A stretch of 64,000 nucleotides of DNA from Perca fluviatilis (lineage: Eukaryota > Chordata > Actinopteri > Perciformes > Percidae). This document shows positions 14,549 through 27,363 of the stretch, piece by piece (the first letter of the stretch is position 1; each line of letters begins with the position of its first letter). The position numbers were made by a program, and so were the translations under genes. Below the pieces are notes generated by a model, which saw only the letters and a list, made by a program, of their open reading frames with translations, was not told the DNA's origin and made no database searches. The DNA is taken from positions 19,702,922-19,766,921 of the forward strand of contig NC_053133.1 in assembly GCF_010015445.1 (NCBI RefSeq). Direction: 5' to 3'.

Positions 14549-14680
14549 TACCATTCTTGTGAACGCGATGTCTCACGAACGCCTCAAGGGAATTTCTTCA
14601 ATTTTTGCTCAAACTGCCACTTCAATTTAGTGATGAACTGATCAAAGGTGGGTCAAAGGTCAAGGACATTGTGAGTTCAT
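14549..14680. repeat. Dispersed vertebrate repeat fragment
   Basis: It contains 'GTGAACGCGATGTCTCACGA' and 'GGTCAAAGGTCAAGGACATT', hallmarks of a degenerate interspersed repeat that is widespread in fish genomes. No coding potential. Confidence 0.5.
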
Positions 14681-15577
14681 AAAATACGTTTTTTTGGCAA
14701 TAACATCTGCTAATAGGATGACTTTTCGAAGGAAATATTTCTAAAAAAAAAAAGAAAAAAAAAGTCACATAGGGAGAAGGTCAGGGTGGATGGTGGGTCA
14801 AACAAACGGGGCCTCACTCACTGTTCCACCGCTGCGTCCCGTATGAAACCAAAAGTTACGTCGAATTATTTTAAAATCACGTTACACAAGTAACTTACAA
14901 ACTGAAGTTATGTAACTATATTAACCCATGATGATGTTTTCCTAAACCTAACCAAGTAGTTTAGTTTCAATTTACACCGTTAACCACATGTTTAAAAATA
15001 ATTGTTTCAATTGTTCAAAACCGTTTTAATGTGCACTGGTCGCTGGGACGAACGTGTTGAAAGAAAAATGTAATCTGGGAGAAAATGTTTCCCTCAAACT
15101 TAATTGAGAATGCAGTTTAGCTGTATGGGAACGTAATTTTGTAGGAGACAGGGTTGGTGTGTGGGAGGGGGGTCAGTATCTGACCATGCAGGGCCGTTTC
15201 TATTTGTAAGAACAGTTTGAAAAACCTTTTCAGTTTAATTAAAGAGATAAAAGCAGTCGGTAAATAAGAGCCGCACGTTTTTCAAATTGTTGAGGATGTT
15301 TTTTTTCACTTCTATTTTGTCTATTTGCATGTGTTTTCTAAGTTGCGGTATTTGAGCTCTTATGGCCACCGTACTAAAACAAATTCTCATGTTGAAATCT
15401 GTTATGCATAAACATCAAATACAGTCAGTCAAGCCTTGTAAAAAGAAGTAATGTTTTTGTGTTTCCCAGGAAAAAGAGGGCTGGATGTTCTTTCCTGTTC
15501 AGGAAAACAACACAGTGGGTGGGCGTGGGCCGTTGCACTATCCCCTCGCCCTCATTGTTATAGACACAGGGAAAAAG
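14681..15577. other. Intergenic region upstream of first chemerin-like gene
   Basis: No gene or clear repeat is seen. The last 100 bp before the ATG include the GGGTGGGCGTGGGCC GC box-like block (15518-15532). There is no convincing TATA box, so a GC-box promoter is possible (inference). Confidence 0.35.
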
Positions 15578-16461
15578 ATGGCTGCGTTATTGCTGCTGCT
15601 CTTCAGCGTCGGAGCCTTGTTCTTTTCCTCTAATGCACAGGAGGCTTACAACAAACTTCCTGAAACCTACAGGAAAGGAGTGGATCTGGCCCTGGAGAAG
15701 CTCAACTCTCATGCTGGAATTCAGCACCATTTTCTCTATCTCAGAAGTATCACAAAGTCAGACATTCAGGTACAGTATTTCAGATTTTCAGAGTGAGTGT
15801 TTGGCTTGTGTTTTATGGCTATTATTGAGTGGTTTCTTGTGATTTGCTGTGAGCAATCATCAATAAATGTAGGGATTTTATCAGGGAAAAAACCCTCTTA
15901 GTGTGGGGGAGAATTGCTTCGGATGTAATCCTCCTCTTTCTCTTCAGCCTGGTTTTGACGTGGCTTACATCTACCACCACTTCTACCTTAAAGCCACCAA
16001 GTGTCAAAAAGGGACGGTTGACTCCACAGCTTGTCAGTTCAGAAACGACAGAGTAAGTTGTGTCTGATTTACTGAAGTCAGAAATGCGGAATTCGAGGAC
16101 GACTGCCTGCTCTAACTCGTCTCTGCTCTTTTGTCTGTGTGCATTCATGCAGCCGCTGATAGACTGTGCCATCTGTTACAAAACATTTCGAGGAGAAATT
16201 GAACAGGAGCCCCAACCATATGTTCACTGTGTCCACAAACCGGCCCTTACAGAGGTTAGTCTGTTCACTGGAAGGTCACTTTTTTTAAATGACCACACTG
16301 CAAAGACTGAATATAACTTTTTGAATTTGTTTTCTGACTTTTTTCATTTCTCTTTTTGTTCTGAATGGCAGGAGATGAAGGCGGGCCGAGTAGATCGCTG
16401 CAACACAATGGGTTACAGTAGTGGAGCCCCGACTCTTCTTACGTCAAAGGGAACCGAGTGA
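15578..16461 (+). CDS. rarres2: Chemerin-like (retinoic acid receptor responder 2), copy 1
   Basis: Secreted cystatin-fold protein. Mammalian chemerin is a chemoattractant and adipokine acting through CMKLR1. Exons 15578-15769, 15948-16052, 16153-16254 and 16372-16461 join in phase 0 and give 162 residues, against 163 in human chemerin. The ATG at 15578 opens a signal peptide (MAALLLLLFSVGALFF, cleavage near SNAQ). The mature part has the cystatin-like helix (GVDLALEKLNSHAG) and strands (YIYHHFYLKATKC). Six cysteines follow chemerin spacing: two in exon 2, three in exon 3 (DCAICY, YVHC), one in exon 4. The C-terminus is YSSGAPTLL followed by TSKGTE, not the mammalian YFPGQFAFS-type peptide. 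A polyadenylation signal AATAAA is at 16674. The order slc4a2-rarres2 matches human 7q36. The family call is firm; receptor activity in fish is inferred. Confidence 0.88.
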
Positions 16462-16679
16462 AGACTTGGATGACTCATTTGACATCTTTCAGGGGTTTAT
16501 TTGTGTTTTTAAAAGCTATTTTTAGTATTAAAGCAGATTACGACAGGTTAATGCGCTCACAACCTCAAGTATTATTTCTGTAGTATTTAGTATCGATTTT
16601 TGTATCATCTTCAGAAATGTAGTTTACCTCTATGCAAAAATATAAGAATGTAGAATTTGTTCAACAAGCTGTCAATAAA

Positions 16680-17601
16680 GTTTAATTTGTGAACAATTGA
16701 AGGTTTTTTTCAATGTGTACACTATTAGTATGAATGGGCTACTTGTACTAACACCTAATTTGACTAGAGTAAGTATTTTAAAGGAGAAGGCTGGCAATAT
16801 TTTACTTTTTGTTGTTAACAAATCCTGTAAAATTACCAACCATTTATTCTCACAGATGGCTCATGTCATACCACCTCAGGTTCATCCTTTGACCCTTTAG
16901 AAGGGCTTGGCCCCTAGATTGGGAACCATTGGTAAACTACTGAATTGTATACAAAGTAGGTCAAACTAGCTCCCCCTCCACAAGCTACAGCAAAGAAAAA
17001 TGCACCGTAAGATCTCTGATCGCGTGTTATTAAAAAATGGTGATTAGTACTCACTGCTTAGTCAATTTCATTTAGGAATAAACACTTGTCAAGTATATTA
17101 CAAGAAAACCCCCATTTCTTAAAAGTGTACTACTTTCCTGTTAATGCAGCAACAAGGGAGCCGATGAGGCAGAAACAGAGTTAATTCACCCACTGATCAC
17201 CTCTGACCTTTATTTTTATCCTGAGGCCAAAGGCTTTTCATGGCATGTTGGGATTGCTTCCAGGAATTGGATTACTAATCCAACTCTCCACTGTAATAAT
17301 GTTTAGGGATACGAGTGCAATTCCACTTCTGGCGAGCATTTACTTCTGTGTAAAACCCCTATTGAGAATGTGTTTTGTTAAGACAAGCTTTAATCTGTGT
17401 CCCCTGGGGGAGTTACTGGAATTTGGAGATACAAAGTAAACAGTCTGTGCAGCAGGCCTGTTGTTGGCGAGTTTCTTTAGTTTCACTTGTTACTCATACA
17501 GCCATAATAGGACTTGTTTTTGATGCGAGTATTGATCCCACAGAGAGAGGAGGGAGTTCACCCTCCGAGCCGAGCTGCCCTCCTCACACACTCGGAGGAA
17601 G
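16680..17601. other. Intergenic region between the two chemerin-like genes
   Basis: Short AT-rich spacer with no recognised repeat or gene. It carries the 5' flank and presumed promoter of the second chemerin-like gene. No TATA box is obvious near 17570. Confidence 0.4.
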
Positions 17602-20331
17602 ATGGCTGCTGGGTTGCTGTTGCTGGTTTGTGCTGGAGCTGTGCTGTGCTCTGTCGGGGCCCAGGATTCTTATAATGGGCTAACTGATGACTACAAGAAG
17701 GGAGTGGATCTTGCATTAGAGCAACTCAACACCCATGCCGGGGTTATCCACCATTTTCGCTTCTTGAGAAGTCTGGACAAGTCAGATATCGAGGTATACC
17801 TGGAGATTTTTCAATCAATTCTTGGCCTGAAGAATTAAGGTGGCTATATCTATGTATTGTTAAACCATTTATAGCAGCTTCAGTTAATATTAATGGGGAG
17901 TGATAACATACAGTAACAGATTTTAAACAAACGTTCTCCTGAAAGTCCTCAGCAGAGAATAAAAGTATCTAATTAAAACTGACAAACATTTAACTGTAAT
18001 CTTAATATATAAGAAAATGACTGAAGTTCTGTTTCAGATATGTTCCCTTTACTTCTTGGATCTGCATCATGAGTTTGGCACTCTCACTCTGCCTTCAGGG
18101 AATTCTGGTTCATTCTTGTTTTCACATCTGCTTCAACCAAAGTGCACTGTGAATCTTTAAGTTTCAACATGTTTTGTAGCAGGGTTTGCCCAAAGATAAG
18201 GTGTGTCTTTGATGGAATGTTTACCACATGTACAATTTAAAGAAAAAAATATCCATGGTTCCCACCATTCTTCAAACTGATACTCTGATTTTGAGTATTC
18301 ATAATGCATGGTTTCAGTTGTTGGCTTGGAGAAAAGCCACTACTGAGATATGAGAAGCCTGCAGATCAGCAATATGTTTTAACTCCTCAACTCCCACAAG
18401 ATTATATTATCAGTTATTAAGCAATCAAGTCAAATATGAGCTGATATCCAAATCAGAATCTTTCACTGTCATTGTGTGTATGTCACTTTCTGCTGGTCTA
18501 GGATATGTTTGCTTGCAGTGTGCACGGTGTACCCACCTTAATAAAAATTTTTTTGGAGGTTTCTTTCCTTTGAGGTTTTGACAGTGGATTTAAGAGTCAT
18601 GGGAGTTGTAGTTGATGCATGCTGACAAATTAGTTGTTGCTTTATTATTTCAAAGGCAAAAAGACTTGGGCACACTGATTGATATGGAGCCTTTACCAAT
18701 ACGAAATTAGGGCTACACTCTGCAAAGGTTTCCTGGCCAAAATGTGTTTCAGTTTTTATTAAATGATGTGTTTCATAAGATGCAATGCAGGAAAACAAGA
18801 TCTCTTTGATGAATTCACCTCCCTTTTATGTTTTAGATATGATGGAACTATATACAAACCCGATTCCAAAAAAGTTGGGACACTGTACAAATTGTGAGTA
18901 AAAAAAGAATGGAATAATTTACAAATCTCATAAACTTATATTTAATTCACAATAGAATATAGATAACATATCGAATGTTGAAAGTGAGACATTTTGTAAT
19001 GTCATGCCAAATATTGGCTCATTTTGGATGTCATGAGAGCTACACATTCCAAAAATTATGTCAATTGGCAACATGAATGGGTATAAAAAGAGCCTCTCAG
19101 AGTGGTAGTGTCTCTCAGAAGTCAAGATGGGCAGAGGATCACCAATTCCCCCAATGCTGCGGTGAAAAATAGTGGAGCAATATCAGAAAGGAGTTTGAAG
19201 TTATCATCATCTACAGTGCATAATATCATCCAAAGATTCAGAGAATCTGGAACAATCTCTGTGCGTAAGGGTCAAGGCTGGAAAACCATACTGGATGCCC
19301 GTGATCTTCGGGCCCTCAGACGGCACTGCATCACATACAGGAATGATACTGTAATGGAAATCACAACATGGGCTCAGGAATACTTCCAGAAAACATTGTT
19401 GGTGAACACAATCCATCGTACCATAGTCAAACAAAAAAAAAACCATAGTCAAAAAAAGCATTTAAATAGGATCCAGAAGCGCAGTCATTTTCTCTGGGCC
19501 AAGGATCATTTAAAATGGACTGTGGCAAAGTGGAAAAGTGTTCTGTGGTCAGACGAATCAAAATTTGAAGTTCATTTTGGAAAACTGGGACGCCATGTCA
19601 TCCGGACTAAAGAGGACAAGGACAACCCAAGTTGTTATCAGCGCTCAGTTCAGAAGCCTGCATCTCTTATGGTATGGGGTTGCATGAGTGCGTGTGGCAT
19701 GGGCAGCCTACACATCTGGAAAGGCACCATCAATGCTGACAGTTATATCCAAGTTCTAGAACAACATATGATCCCATCCAGACGTCGTCTCTTTCAGGGA
19801 AGACCTTGCATTTTCCAACATGACAATGCCAGACCACATACTGCGTCAATCACAATGTCATGGCTGCATAGAAGAAGGATCCGGGTACTGAAATGGCCAG
19901 CCTGCAGTCCAGATCTTTCACCCATAGAAAACATTTGGCGCATCATAAAGAGGAAGGTGCGACAAAGAAGACCTAAGACAGTTGAGCAACTAGAAGCCTG
20001 TATTAGACAAGAATGGGACAACATTCCTATTCATAAACTTGAGCAACTTGTCTCCTCAGTCCCCAGACGTTTGCAAGTGTTATAAAAAGAAGAGGGGATG
20101 CCACACAGTGGTAAACATGGCCTTGTCCAAACTTTTTTGAGATGTGTTGATGCCATGAAATTTAAAATCAACTTATTTTTCCATTAAAGTGATGCATTTT
20201 CTCAGTTTAAACATTTGATATGTCATCTATGTTGTATTCTAAAAATAAAAATATTGAAATTTGACACTTCCACATCATTGCATTCTGTTTTTATTCACAA
20301 TTGTACAGTGTCCCAACTTTTTTGGAATCGG

Positions 20332-20402
<71 letters not shown>

Positions 20403-20850
20403 CACTATTTTTTGCAAAGCATAATTTTGCTTCAACATGACAACATTAATCCTCACTGACTATAAGGGAGGTTCCCAGACTTGACTTTGCTGTTTTGTAG
20501 CTCGTATTAAACTGACCCTCCGCTCTCTTGCAGTCTGGATTCGGTGTGAAATACCTCTACCACCACTTTTACCTGAAACCCACCACGTGTGCCAAAGGAA
20601 CAACTGAGTCAAACCCTCAGAGATGTCCTTTCAGGAATGACAGAGTGAGTGAATTTCAAAAGGAGAAGCATTCATTTCAAATCTATGCACAGCATCATCA
20701 TGCTGTTTATGTCTTCTAATGACTTCACAGCCACTGATGGACTGTGCAGTTTGCTACAAAATAGCAGCAGACCAGATAGAGTCGAGCCCCAAGCCGTATG
20801 TTCACTGTATCCAGAAACCGAGACTCACAGAGGTATTGTTCTTTATGTCC

Positions 20851-20893
<43 letters not shown>

Positions 20894-23800
20894 CTTATCC
20901 TCTATCTGAAGGTGTCTGTGCAAAACACTGGAGCTTTTCTCTCCTTTTGCTCTTGATATACACCTTAAAGCCCAGATGAGTGGTTTGTTTAAATTGTTGT
21001 GATGACATGCAGTTGGTTTTTGTTAGTTAAAATATATACACAAAATGAAAACCCATTATTCCACCCTTCTTCAGTAAGCTACACAATGCTTTATTCCAGT
21101 GTTCGAACTATACCGTGGCCTTCGGGGGAGCCCACTTTTTTTCCACGCGGGTGTCTAGCGCGCTTGCAACTTACAATGACTTACAAAGATACATAACAGC
21201 TACAAGTGTATGCACTATACAGGATTTACCCTATCATACTTTATCGACAGGAATAGATAGGGCAAACAGCCACCCACAAATATATAAACAATAAGAAGAA
21301 TACCAGAATTCCTCCGTTCAATTAGACCATAGCGACGCACCCCAAGCTTCCATCCTTAACAAACAGCCATGTATATGGGCTCTTCCAGGCTCTCCACTGC
21401 TGGCTGTTCCAATTTAATGGGAGAGAGGAGCGAGAGGCGTTATGATCATCTTCAGCCAGAGAGGACATTATTTCTTCAGCTTCTTCTTGCGTTGTCACCC
21501 CGGGGGGAGGTGTGCTAACAGGGCTTGCAGCAGCTGAATCGGTCGTGCTATTAACGTCATCGCTACACAATTTCTTAGTAAAACCAAAATTAATTAAACT
21601 GCCTTGTTTTCTTTTTGCCATGGCTATATGCTGCTTACTGCAGAATGGATTTCAAGGACTTTGCGCACCGATTAATGGCCTCCAATGTTTATATTTTTTC
21701 TACGAATCTTTGAGTTAACATGTAGCCTACTAAACATGAGTTGGATTTGCACCGCAGCGCCGCCACGCCTTGATGCTCATAACAAGAATAACATGTATAG
21801 TTTTCTTTATTGAAGTGAATTGGGTTTAAATCACCATCACGCATGAATTATATTTTTGCAGTTTTACACATTATAATTCACGATGATCACATTACACAAA
21901 ACTGAAATTGCACGTCAAAATGACACATTGTCAATATTTTTAGAGACCCCCCAAAATTTCACAAATCACGTTTTCAGGGGAGCCCATGTCTTATTAAGGG
22001 GAGCCGAGCTCCCCCTAGCTCCCCCGTAGTTCGCACCCTGCTTTATTCCCTCACCAAATGAGTGTGGCTATCTTGGCTTTATCAGGGTGTTGCCGTGTCA
22101 TTTCCAGTTTCCTGAAAAAGAAAAAAAGAAGAATTCAGCCTCAGACTGATCAACCTCAAAGAGGAACTCTACTAAATTTAGATAATTAAAGTCTGTTTAA
22201 AGGTGTTGAAGAGTATGGCTGCGCATGTGAAAAAAGTTGTATAAAGCCTTTTGTGGCTCTAAAGGGTGCTGCAAGAAGTTTGATGAATTGCCTCAAATGA
22301 CGTCACATGAGTCAGTCAGTCAAGTTTGAAAATGTAAAAAAATCTGGAGGTATGGAATTGGAAAGAGGTGAGATTAAAGCGTAACTCTCGCCAAAATGCA
22401 ACCTAGGGTCTTTTTGTGAATGTACCCGAGTCAAACTTTCGTTTAAAATGGCCTTTTGGAATGGGAGTGCTAGGTGCACTTTAATGCTAGTCCGTTTGGT
22501 ATTCATGGCATGGACCACCAGAGGAAAATAGGGGAGGGTCATGTGTTTTTATTCTTTGTTGATGGGAGGGTCATCCATTTTTTTTTCCAGGGGGGAGGGT
22601 CACCCAACTTTTGTATTGCTGAGAAAAGCAACATTTCAAAGTGGCTTGTTTGGTGCGTATTTATCCATGTAGCTCCATGTGTTATGGTTTCGGTGTTTTG
22701 CCTTGCTTTTGGTTTATGTCATGTTTTCTGTCTGTGTTCCTGTTTCCTGTTTTATTGTGATAGTCAGGTTTTCTGGTTTGTCTTGTCCAATTTACTTCCT
22801 GAGTTTTCCCGCCTTTGTTGATTGTCCTGCCCCGCCCTGATGTGTTTCACCTGATGTTACCACCTATTCCTTGTTTGCTCCCTACCTCATGTATTTAACC
22901 TCTGTGAATCCCTTTGTGTCTTGTCGGATCGTTTTGTAGCCATGCCCTTGTGTTTCTTCCCTGTGCCTTGTGTCTGTTTCTGTGTCAGTTTATTATTTTG
23001 TGAGTTTCCAGTCCCTGTACTGCTGCTTTTTGTTATTAAATTCCTTGAGTACTACAACCTCCTGCCTGCCTGCCTGCTCTCTCTGCATTTTGGGTCCTCA
23101 ACGTCCCTCGCCCCGTAACATAACGATCCGACCAACATGGACCCAGCGGAGAGACTCCTGTGTACTAAGAAGGTGTTGGAGTTCGGCTGGACTGTGCGGT
23201 GTTTGCTCTGCTCTGAGCCGGACCGGCGTCCTCCTTTCCTGGAGAAGCTTGCCATTCAGCGGCAATGGCTATCAGAGAGACCTTGGGTGAGTCACTTGGT
23301 TCCCCAGCTGGAGGGCTTCAAGCACCAGCTGGACTGTTTCCTACAAGCCACCTCCAGTGACTCACCCACCACCAGCCTGCCTCCTCCCCAGTCGGCCAAC
23401 ACCGTGGCCGTCGGTGCGTGCTTTGTCAGCCAGCCTGCCACCTTACCGGTGAGGTAAATGGCCATCTTATTGTATCTGCATATTCTATATGATGCCTGAG
23501 CCTGGGCCGACCTGTGTGCCAGATTCACCGCTGACGTGCAGCCGGGCAGATTCGCCGCCGGCCAGATTCGCCGCTGACGTGCAGCCGCCAGATTCGCCGC
23601 CGGCCAGATTCGCCGCTGACGTGCAGCCGCCCAGATTCGCCGCTGACGTGCGGCTCTCCCGACCCCGGGCCGACGTGCGGCTCTCCAGACTCTGAGCTGA
23701 CGTGCAGCTCTCCTGACCCCGAGCTGACGTGCAGCTCTCCAGACTCTGAGTTGACATGCAGTCCCTTCCCAGACCCCCGGCCTGCTTGTGGCCTCTCTGA

Positions 23801-26800
23801 CTCTCAGCTAGCTAGCAGCCTTCCTGATTCCCTGCTAGCTAGCGATCTCTCTGAGCCCCAGCTAGCTGGTAACCCCCTTGGGTCCCATCTAGCTAGCAGC
23901 TTCCCCGAGTCCCAGCTAGCCAGCAGCTCTCCTCAGTCCCAGCTTGCTGACAGTCCCCCTGATTCCCAGCTAGCTGGTAGCCTCTCTACTGTCCCCGAGC
24001 TCTCTTGTGTCCCCAAGCTGCCCAGTGTCCCAGCAATGCCCAGCACCTCTGTGACTTTGCCGGTCTCCGGCTCCCATGAGTCCGCCTCTGGGACCGCCTC
24101 TGGGACTTTGTCGGCCTCTGGGACCACCTCCGGGACTTTGCCGGTCCCTGGCGCCCCTGGGACCACCCCTGGGATTTGCCCTAAGACTGTGCCTGTCTTC
24201 GTTCCTGTCACTGTGCCTGTCTCCGTTCCTGTCACCGTGCCTGTCTCCATCCCTGTCACCGTGCTCGTTTCCGTCCCTGTCACCGTGCCCGTCCTTGTCC
24301 CTGTCACCGTGCCCGTCCCTGTCACTGTGCCCGTCTCTGTCCCCTTCACTATCTGTGTCCCTATGGCTTTCCCTGCGTCTGAGTCTGTCCCGTCTGAGTC
24401 TGTCCCGTCTGAGTCTGTCCCGTCTGTCCTGTCTGAGTCCGAGTCTGTCCTGTCCGCGTCTGTTTTGCCCCAGTCCGTCCCATCCGAGCCTGTCCTGTTA
24501 AAGTCCGTGTTCCCTCGGTCCCCAGCCCCAAAGTTCCCTGTCCCTTGTGACCCTCTGTTTTCCTTAGGCCTCTCCGATGCCCCGTGTCCTCTGTGTTCCC
24601 TGTGCCCCAGGGTCCTCTGTTCCCTGTGCCACAGTGACTTTTGGCTCCCTTGTCGCCCTCCCTGGGTTGTTTTTTGTTTTTTAGGGTCGTCTGGGATCCG
24701 CCCCTTGGGGGGGTTCTGTTATGGTTTCGGTGTTTTGCCTTGCTTTTGGTTTATGTCATGTTTTCTGTCTGTGTTCCTGTTTCCTGTTTTATTGTGATAG
24801 TCAGGTTTTCTGGTTTGTCTTGTCCAATTTACTTCCTGAGTTTTCCTGTTACCACCTATTCCTTGTTTGCTCCCTACCTCATGTATTTAACCTCTGTGAA
24901 TCCCTTTGTGTCTTGTCGGATCGTTTTGTAGCCATGCCCTTGTGTTTCTTCCCTGTGCCTTGTGTCTGTTTCTGTGTCAGTTTATTATTTTGTGAGTTTC
25001 CAGTCCCTGTACTGCCGCTTTTTGTTATTAAATTCCTGAGTACCACAACCTCCTGCCTGCCTGCTCTCTCTGCATTTTGGGTCCTCAACGTCCCTCGCCC
25101 CGTAACACCATGTAGCTCTCTCAGTCTTGGCCCCTATTGCTAGCAGATGGGTCCCTCCCTGTTTAGTCAGCCAGACCTGTAGCTTAGAGACCATGGCATT
25201 TCCCAAATTGAATAAATCCCGCTTGCACATATAAACACAAAACTGCTTTGCTACCTCAATCTTGTTGTAAATAAGACATCTGCTGAAAAAATAATTGTAT
25301 TCATTAGCATGATTGCCGTACTGTTTACATCCAAAACACTGTACGAAAACATAGCTGACCAGATGCAAGCTTTTATTTTGAAAAGCCAAAACTCGTGCCA
25401 GCCAGCAGCCGGGAAGGCATATCCTTTCGGTCCCGGTGATTATTTGTGAAATTGTGCAAACGACAGCCTCTTCAAGGCATTTGAGGAGGAAGGAGTGGTA
25501 GAATGCAAGCTCCCAAATTGACGCTCATCTGAGAAATGGAGTTTTGGATAATGTTCAGCTTTGGCAGCTCTATGCACAATGACTGAGGAAGTGGTGAGTC
25601 CATAGCAACAGTGTTGAATTACCAAGTGGGCTTTTTTGAATAGTAGTTTACTAGAGGAGTAACTTAGTATTTGAAGTAACGCAGGAAGTGTGCATTTAGT
25701 TTCCATGCTTATTGTGTTTCCACAACAATGTTAGTGAGTAAATCTACTGAAATGGACACCATAACAGAGGAGTGGGATGCGAATGCAGAGGTTTAATCGC
25801 GTTTATCATGGCTGTAAAAAAAACAATGGGAACTTGTACATCTTTGCCAAGTGCCAATCAGTACAATACATTGTTGGGGAGGGTTATCCCTTTTCTCCCA
25901 ATCTTTTAGTAGTTTCTATTTTGACTGAAGGTCCCAAAACTCCTCTGGTAGCCCCTTAAATAAATAACTACAGTCACTAAGAAGACATGAAACTTTGCTC
26001 GAAGTATCACCAGGGGTTCTACACCTTAACTACACCAGTGCACGAGGGATATACTAAATCTGTGGCTACTTGTTTTGATATTGACTCGTTTTGACTGCTG
26101 AGGTGGTAGCGGCCGGAAAAAACAAGAGCTACGTTGAATTGTTCAAAACCTTTCTTTTAAAGGTCCCATGGCATGAAAATTTCACTTTATGAGGTTTTTT
26201 AACATTAATATGAGTTCCCCCAGCCTGCCTATGGTCCCCCAGTGGCTAGAAATGGTGATAGGTGTAAACCGAGCCCTGGGTATCTGCTCTGCCTTTGAGA
26301 AAATGAAAGATCAGATGGGCCGATCTGGAATCTTCTCCTTATGAGGTCATAAGGAGCAAGGTTACCTCCCCTTTCTCTGCTTTGCCCGCCCAGAGAATTT
26401 GGCCCACCCATGAGAGAGAGACATCATGGCTTTAAAACAAGCAAAGTGGCAGTTGGTCAAGGCCACACCCCTCCACCTTGCCCCGCCTTCTCTCCTCCTC
26501 AATAGCAATAGACACAGAAATGGCACGTCCTAAGGAAAACTCATTGTCGGACCGGCTCTAGTGGCTGTAATTCTGCACCAACGCTGAATTTCGGAAAAGA
26601 GACTTCAGATACAGTATTAGGGGACCACTAAGGTCTATATACAAGCATCCAAAGAGCCCCATGTTATGGGACCTTTAAGTAAACTCTGGGTACACAAACA
26701 ATGTTCTCAACGCTTTCGTTAAAGTGTAGAGCCCCCGGTGATACTTCGAGCAAAGTTTTGTTGTGTTGAGCCTTCTTAGTGTTTTAAAAATAGCTATTTT

Positions 26801-27279
26801 GAGGCTAGCATAAAAGTGCCCCTAGCACTCCCATTTAAAAGGCCATTTGACCGAAAAACGAGAATACAGTAAATCTTAAAAGTGGCGCTTCTGTCCTAAA
26901 TATGCTTTTAAACGAAAGTTTGACTCGGGTACATTCACAAAAAGACCCTAGGTTGCATTTTGGCGAGAGTTACGCTTTAACCTGACCTCTTTAGCCTGCT
27001 CCTCATCTCTCTCTCTACACACTCGAATCTGGGACCAAACTGTTGGCTGTCAAGTTGCATTGTGGGTAATGTCGGCGCCAGGTTTTGATAAGGAAGATGT
27101 TTTTTTTCCCCACACTATCCTTTTCCACATAAACAAATTGTTAATAAAATAATTTGAGTTACATGAAATCATTCACTTGGAAACTCAACAGTAGTTTGGC
27201 GAGGTGAATAAAGCATGGCCTACTGGAGATGAGTTATACAACATGTTTTAATTTAGCATTGAAGCTCCCTGCACTTTGC

Positions 27280-27363
<84 letters not shown>

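Larger units (their letters stand above)
22680..25107 (+). mobile_element. Gag-only LTR retrotransposon with self-priming site (Tf1/sushi-like)
   Basis: Direct LTRs at 22680-23120 and 24717-25107 begin TGTTATGG and end GTAACA. A perfect 5-bp duplication CCATG flanks the element (22675-22679, 25108-25112). The LTRs are nearly identical, apart from a block of about 46 bp missing in the 3' LTR. Instead of a tRNA-matching site, the sequence after the 5' LTR, AACGATCCGAC (23122-23132), is the exact complement of GTCGGATCGTT inside the LTR (22923-22933). That position is about 30 bp after the TATTTAA box (22892-22898). A G-rich polypurine tract (about 24704-24713) precedes the 3' LTR. A gag-like start is present; no protease, reverse transcriptase or integrase was found. 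Ty3/gypsy, Tf1/sushi branch, is inferred from the self-priming layout. Confidence 0.85.
22378..26976. mobile_element. Foldback piggyBac-like element (TTAA), interrupted by later insertions
   Basis: TTAA at 22374-22377 and 26977-26980 flank an element. Its left end AGCGTAACTCTCGCCAAAATG is repeated inverted at the right end. The inverted arms continue: 22378-22491 pairs with about 26835-26976, then 25970-26035 pairs with about 26705-26790. The left arm is therefore split at about 22492 by 3.4 kb of foreign DNA that includes an LTR retrotransposon. A second TTAA element fills the loop. No transposase was seen. TTAA duplications indicate the piggyBac superfamily. Confidence 0.75.

Noticed and set aside
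23485..24797. Long proline/valine-rich frame (348 codons) and its antisense frames
   Set aside because: Produced by tandem repeats inside the LTR element and open on both strands; no retroviral or host domain recognised.
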